From an uncultured Chloroflexales bacterium (GTDB lineage: Bacteria > Chloroflexota > Chloroflexia > Chloroflexales > Chloroflexaceae): DNA of 64,000 nucleotides. A program made the translations under genes and the position numbers. The stretch lies in assembly GCA_937902315.1 (NCBI GenBank), contig CALGUG010000044.1:124001-188000 (forward strand), read 5' to 3'. Shown here piece by piece: positions 60,189-64,000 of this stretch. The notes beneath the pieces were generated by a model that worked only from the letters and a program-made list of their open reading frames with translations, searched no databases and was not told the origin of the DNA. How positions within the stretch are numbered: position 1 is the stretch's first letter; the number at the start of each line of letters is the position of its first letter.

Positions 60189-60210
60189 TTGATAGCCGGA
60201 GGCGGACGCG
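60189..60210 (+). repeat. Dispersed repeat core, copy 12
   Basis: TTGATAGCCGGAGGCGGACG plus CG, preceded by TTTGTTGGGCGGGATG as at 56650. One change from the consensus (T to G). Confidence 0.85.
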
Positions 60211-60310
60211 GTAAGGACCGAATGGGTGGCTAGAAGCCTCTTCGTCAGATGATGAGCGAGACGAGCGCTTGAGTGGTGTGGGAAGCTGTTGAGTGCATGT
60301 GGGAAACGAA

Positions 60311-60344
60311 AAACGAGGCGTCCCAGCTGGGGGACACCTCGTTT
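60311..60344. terminator. Bidirectional terminator between znuB and the M20 gene
   Basis: Stem AAACGAGG-C-GTCCC / GGGAC-A-CCTCGTTT, one mismatch, 6-nt loop; the AAA/TTT at its base and CGCTTT after it serve both directions. Confidence 0.75.
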
Positions 60345-60356
60345 CGCTTTGTAGGC

Positions 60357-61736
60357 TTATTCGGGCTGGTAGCTGCTCAAGCGGTGCAGGATCTTGCAGT
60401 AGCCAATCTGCCCCTTTTTGAAGCTCTCCAAGCGGAAATATTCGTTCGGAGCGTGGATATTCTCGTCTTCTAGACCGAAACCGAAGTTTGCGGTATAGGC
60501 GCCGAGATGCTTGAGGAAGAGCGAACAGACCGGAATGCTGCCGCCGCTGCGCACGTAGTAAGGCTCTTTGCCGTACATATCGACCAGCACATCGCGTACC
60601 GCTTGGTTGGCCGGGTGCATGCCGTCCATCAGGTAGGCATCGGCAGTGAACTTGAGCGGTGTAGCGGTGACTTGGACGTAATTTGGCGCATGCTTCTCGA
60701 TGTGCTTCACGATCAGATCAACGATCTTCTTGGGATCTTGGTTGGCTACCAAGCGGCAGGTGATCTTGGCGTGAGCTTCGTTGGGCAGCACGGTCTTGAC
60801 GCCTTCGCCTTGGAAGCCGCCCCAGATGCCGTTGATCTCGAGGGTCGGGCGGGCCCACATGCGCTCGCGGGTGGTGTAGCCCGGCTCGCCGAAGAGACCT
60901 TCGAGGCCAAGCTCATCCATGTAGACCTCTTCGTCGAAGGGAACCGCTGCGATACGGGCGCGCGCCTCTTCGGTCAGCGGGAGCACATCGTCATAGAAGC
61001 CTTCGACTGCGATCTTGCCGTCGGGCGTGCGCAGGGTGTCGAGCAGGCGAACCAGCGCGTGGATCGGGTTCGGTACCGCGCCGCCGTGTGCACCGGAGTG
61101 CAGGTCGCTCTTGGCGCCCTTGACATCGATCTGCAGGCCGCAGCCGCCGCGCAGGCTCTCGAGAATCGAACCTTCGGTCTCGCTCCACTGGCCGCCGTCA
61201 GAGCTAAGCACCAAGTCGCAAGCGAAGCGCTCGCGGTGTTGGGGCATAAACTCGGGCAGGTCAGGGCTACCGATCTCTTCTTGGCCCTCGAAGAAGAACT
61301 TCACATTAACGGGCAGTGCGCCTTCGCTCTTGAGCAGCGCTTCGACCGCTAGAATCGGGGTGAACATGTTGCCCTTGTCGTCCGATGCGCCGCGCGCGTA
61401 GACCTTGCCGTCTTTAATGACCGGCTCGAAGGGGCCACTATCCCATAGCTCTAGCGGATCGGCGGGCTGGGTGTCGAAGTGGCCGTAGATCATAATGGTC
61501 GGCTTGCCGGGCGCGTGCAGCCAGTCGCCATAGACGACGGGGTGGCCAGCGGTGGGCAGAATCTCGACGTTTTCGATACCGGCAGCGGTGAGACGGTTTG
61601 CGACCCACTCGGCAGCACGCTGTACATCGCCAGCGTGTTGAGGTAGTGCAGAAATGCTGGGGATACTCAGGAAATCAAGCAGCTCTTGAGTGAATCGCTC
61701 TTGATTCTCCTCTAGGTAATGTTCCCAGGAAGCCAT
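60357..61736 (-). CDS. M20 family dipeptidase, copy 1
   Basis: 459 residues. A di-zinc amidohydrolase of the carnosinase-like (CNDP/PepV-like) branch. Metal and catalytic motifs are GHFDTQP (His86, Asp88), GASDDKGN (Asp119) and GQEEIGSP (Glu153, Glu154), followed by a lid domain and the C-terminal metal site near VRSGGSIPVCSLFLKHLG. No signal peptide is present. It hydrolyses dipeptides with broad specificity (family knowledge). It lies 112 bp downstream of a near-twin on the same strand; the two share an exact 161-bp block. Confidence 0.93.
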   Translation of the reverse strand: MASWEHYLEENQERFTQELLDFLSIPSISALPQHAGDVQRAAEWVANRLTAAGIENVEILPTAGHPVVYGDWLHAPGKPTIMIYGHFDTQPADPLELWDSGPFEPVIKDGKVYARGASDDKGNMFTPILAVEALLKSEGALPVNVKFFFEGQEEIGSPDLPEFMPQHRERFACDLVLSSDGGQWSETEGSILESLRGGCGLQIDVKGAKSDLHSGAHGGAVPNPIHALVRLLDTLRTPDGKIAVEGFYDDVLPLTEEARARIAAVPFDEEVYMDELGLEGLFGEPGYTTRERMWARPTLEINGIWGGFQGEGVKTVLPNEAHAKITCRLVANQDPKKIVDLIVKHIEKHAPNYVQVTATPLKFTADAYLMDGMHPANQAVRDVLVDMYGKEPYYVRSGGSIPVCSLFLKHLGAYTANFGFGLEDENIHAPNEYFRLESFKKGQIGYCKILHRLSSYQPE

Positions 61737-61848
61737 AGAAACTCTCTCCTCAAAGTAAAGTATGATGGGTGACTCCAGTATACCACGTTCGGATATGCAC
61801 TCGGTTTGTTCAAAGGCACGCTACTGAACAAGCGGCCTTGCGGAAAAC

Positions 61849-63228
61849 CTATTCGGGCTGGTAGCTGCTCAAACGGTGGAGCAGTTTGCAGTAGCCGACT
61901 TGGCCCTTCTTAAAGCTTTCCAAACGGAAAAACTCGTTGGGAGCGTGCAGATTCTCATCGCTGAGGCCGAAGCCGAAGCTGGCGGTGTAGGCGCCCAAAT
62001 ACTTGCGGAAGAGCGGACAGACCGGAATGCTGCCGCCGCTGCGCACATAGTAAGGCTCTTTGCCGTACATCTCGACCAACACATCGCGCACGGCTTGGTT
62101 GCCCGGGTGGTTGCCGTCCATCAAGTAGGCGTCGGAGCCATACTTCAGGCCCGAGACGCTGACCTTGACCGATTTGGGTGCGTGCTTTTCGATATGCTTG
62201 ATCAGCAGTTCGACGATCTTGCGCGGGTTTTGGTTTGCCACCAAACGACAGGTGATCTTGGCGTGAGCTTCGTTGGGAATAACGGTCTTGCTGCCCGCGC
62301 CTTGGAAGCCGCCCCACATACCGTTCAGCTCGAGGGTCGGGCGGGCCCACATACGCTCGCGCGGGGTGTAGCCCGGCTCGCCTATTAAGCCCTCTACACC
62401 GAGCTCATCCATGTACTCCTCTTCGTCGAAGGGCACGGCGGCGATGCGAGCTCGGGCCTCATCGCTCAGCGGAACGACGTCGTCATAGAAGCCTTCGACT
62501 GCGATCTTGCCGTCGGGCGTGCGGAAGGTGTACAAGAGATTGACCAGTTCGTGCAGGGCGTTGGGTGCCACGCCGCCATGGCCGCCGGAATGCAGGTCGC
62601 TCTTGGCGCCCTTGACATCGATCTGTAGGCCGCAGTTGCCGCGCAAGCCTTCAAGGATCGAGCCTTCGGTCTCGCTCCACTGGCCGCCGTCGGCGCTCAG
62701 CACAAGGTCGCAGGCGAAGCGTTCACGCTCTTGGGACAAAAAGCCGTCGATGGTCGGGCTGCCGATCTCTTCTTGGCCTTCCAAGAAGAACTTGAGGTTG
62801 ACTGGCAGCGCACCTTCGGTCTTGAGCAGCGCTTCGACCGCCAGAATCGGTGCCAACATATTGCCCTTGTCGTCCGATGCGCCGCGCGCGTAGACCTTGC
62901 CGTCTTTAATGACCGGCTCGAAGGGGCCACTATCCCATAGCTCTAGCGGATCGGCGGGCTGGGTGTCGAAGTGGCCGTAGATCATAATGGTCGGCTTGCC
63001 GGGCGCGTGCAGCCAGTCGCCGTACACAACCGGATGCCCTCCGGTCGGCAGCACCTCTACATGTTCGACGCCAGCGCTGCGCAGGCGGGCAGCTACCCAC
63101 TCGGCGGCGCGCTGCACGTCCTCTTTATGGGCTGGCAGAGCGGAAATGCTCGGAATGCGTAAAAAATCAAGCAGCTCGTCGGTGAAACGAGCTTGGTTCT
63201 GGTCGAGATAGTCCTGCCAAGCAGACAT
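61849..63228 (-). CDS. M20 family dipeptidase, copy 2
   Basis: 459 residues, the same length as copy 1 with most residues matching. The catalytic motifs GHFDTQP, GASDDKGN and GQEEIGSP are all retained, and a bulky substitution (NALHELVNLLYTF for NPIHALVRLLDTL) in the lid suggests modest divergence in specificity. The ATG is followed by SAWQDYLDQN. It is upstream of copy 1, so both are probably transcribed together. It is divergent from radC, with about 130 bp between. Confidence 0.93.
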   Translation of the reverse strand: MSAWQDYLDQNQARFTDELLDFLRIPSISALPAHKEDVQRAAEWVAARLRSAGVEHVEVLPTGGHPVVYGDWLHAPGKPTIMIYGHFDTQPADPLELWDSGPFEPVIKDGKVYARGASDDKGNMLAPILAVEALLKTEGALPVNLKFFLEGQEEIGSPTIDGFLSQERERFACDLVLSADGGQWSETEGSILEGLRGNCGLQIDVKGAKSDLHSGGHGGVAPNALHELVNLLYTFRTPDGKIAVEGFYDDVVPLSDEARARIAAVPFDEEEYMDELGVEGLIGEPGYTPRERMWARPTLELNGMWGGFQGAGSKTVIPNEAHAKITCRLVANQNPRKIVELLIKHIEKHAPKSVKVSVSGLKYGSDAYLMDGNHPGNQAVRDVLVEMYGKEPYYVRSGGSIPVCPLFRKYLGAYTASFGFGLSDENLHAPNEFFRLESFKKGQVGYCKLLHRLSSYQPE

Positions 63229-63361
63229 ACATTTCTCCTTCAGTTGGCAAAAGTGGTGCGGGGTTTAACCAAAGTATACCATGTTCATACGTATGCCTCA
63301 CTGCGCTGGCTCGGAGCGTGCGGTATCACAAGCAAGCGATGAGCAAAAGGCGGAGGCAAGC

Positions 63362-64000
63362 ATGAGCGAATACCATCTGCGTATCAAAGATCTGCCAAAC
63401 AATGCTCAGCCTCGCGAGCGCCTGCGCGATTGTGGCTCTGAAGCGCTCAGCGATAGCGAACTATTGGCGATTCTGTTGCGGGTTGGGGTTCAGGGCGTCA
63501 ATGTCTTAGAGCTGTCTCAGCAGCTCCTCTCTCGGCACGGCGGCTGGTATGGCCTGATGCGTATGGACTTTGTGGAGCTGACCCAAGTGCATGGTATGGG
63601 CGAGGCCAAAGCCGCGACTTTGAAGGCGGCCCTCGAGATCGGGCGACGTATGGCGATGCTCGGCGACGAAGAGCGTTTTCAGATCAAGTCGCCCGCCGAC
63701 GCTGCCAAGCTGATGCTGCTCGAAATGAACCATCTTGATCAAGAGCACTTGCGCACGATTTGTCTCGACACCAAAAACCGCGTTCAGCGCATCAAAACGA
63801 TCTATGTGGGCAGCGTCAACAGCGCTGTGATTCGGGTCGGCGAGGTGTTTAAAGAATCCTTGAAGCTCAATAGTACATCGATCATTGTGGTGCATAACCA
63901 CCCTAGCGGCGATCCCACGCCCTCGCCCGAAGATGTGGCCGTTACGCGCCAGATCATCGATGCAGGCAAGCTGCTCGATATCGAGGTGCTCGATCATTTG
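63362..64000 (+). CDS. radC: RadC family protein (C-terminus off window)
   Basis: 213 residues are visible, open at the window end. The N-terminal UPF0758 helix-hairpin-helix region contains LSDSELLAILLRVG and LTQVHGMGEAKAATLKAALEIGRR. The JAMM metalloprotease-like domain follows, with its metal motif HNHPSGDPTPSPED (His178, His180, Asp191). The start at 63362 follows GGAGG. The family was named for a DNA repair phenotype later disputed; its biochemical role is unsettled. Only a few C-terminal residues should be missing. Confidence 0.93.
   Translation, partial: MSEYHLRIKDLPNNAQPRERLRDCGSEALSDSELLAILLRVGVQGVNVLELSQQLLSRHGGWYGLMRMDFVELTQVHGMGEAKAATLKAALEIGRRMAMLGDEERFQIKSPADAAKLMLLEMNHLDQEHLRTICLDTKNRVQRIKTIYVGSVNSAVIRVGEVFKESLKLNSTSIIVVHNHPSGDPTPSPEDVAVTRQIIDAGKLLDIEVLDHL

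Overview
The window looks like a chromosomal segment of a Chloroflexota bacterium, probably a filamentous Chloroflexia member such as Herpetosiphon. This rests on protein character and gene content (a GlmL/MutL-like ASKHA protein beside multi-pass membrane proteins, a DUF6754-like protein, long Ser/Pro/Thr/Ala-rich linkers, a helical insertion in RpoC), not on a database search. No rRNA, tRNA, CRISPR array, prophage or complete insertion sequence was seen. Most of the DNA is ordinary housekeeping sequence.

Layout. 1-6061 is a divergent sugar/polyol catabolic cluster (two sugar-phosphate isomerase/epimerase-like proteins, two Gfo/Idh/MocA dehydrogenases, an FAD oxidoreductase) around a GntR/UTRA repressor; twin palindromic operators sit in the divergent promoter region. 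6539-15355 carries a Rid-like protein, a Na+/H+ antiporter, NAD synthetase, a YcaQ-type DNA glycosylase, a sarcosine-oxidase-like flavoenzyme and a membrane-anchored cyclophilin. 15620-24075 is a minus-strand cluster of unknown function: three small membrane proteins, a 1148-residue protein with about 28 'LPxWL' motifs, an ASKHA-fold GlmL-like protein, and a small upstream ORF. It is the best candidate for an undescribed system. 24342-28638 holds dtd, a PIN-TRAM protein, radA and a luciferase-like monooxygenase. 29103-34000 has an ECF-like sigma factor, a double zinc-finger protein, gap, a CvpA-like protein and an RRM RNA-binding protein. 34577-46190 has ligA, an M61 peptidase with a NIPSNAP protein, an acidic protein with HARE-HTH-like and recombinase-SAM-like ends, pyk, a ComEA-like protein and phoU. 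46464-55427 is the rpoBC operon with a structured leader. 57000-60092 is znuACB. 60357-63228 is a tandem pair of M20 dipeptidases, and radC runs off the end.

Between the genes lies a family of short dispersed repeats. Twelve copies share the core TAGCCGTAGGCGGACGCG, several bounded by terminal inverted repeats of the type ATACCAAATCCG. They look like MITE-type elements and account for much of the longer intergenic DNA. Many genes end in perfect-stem hairpins.
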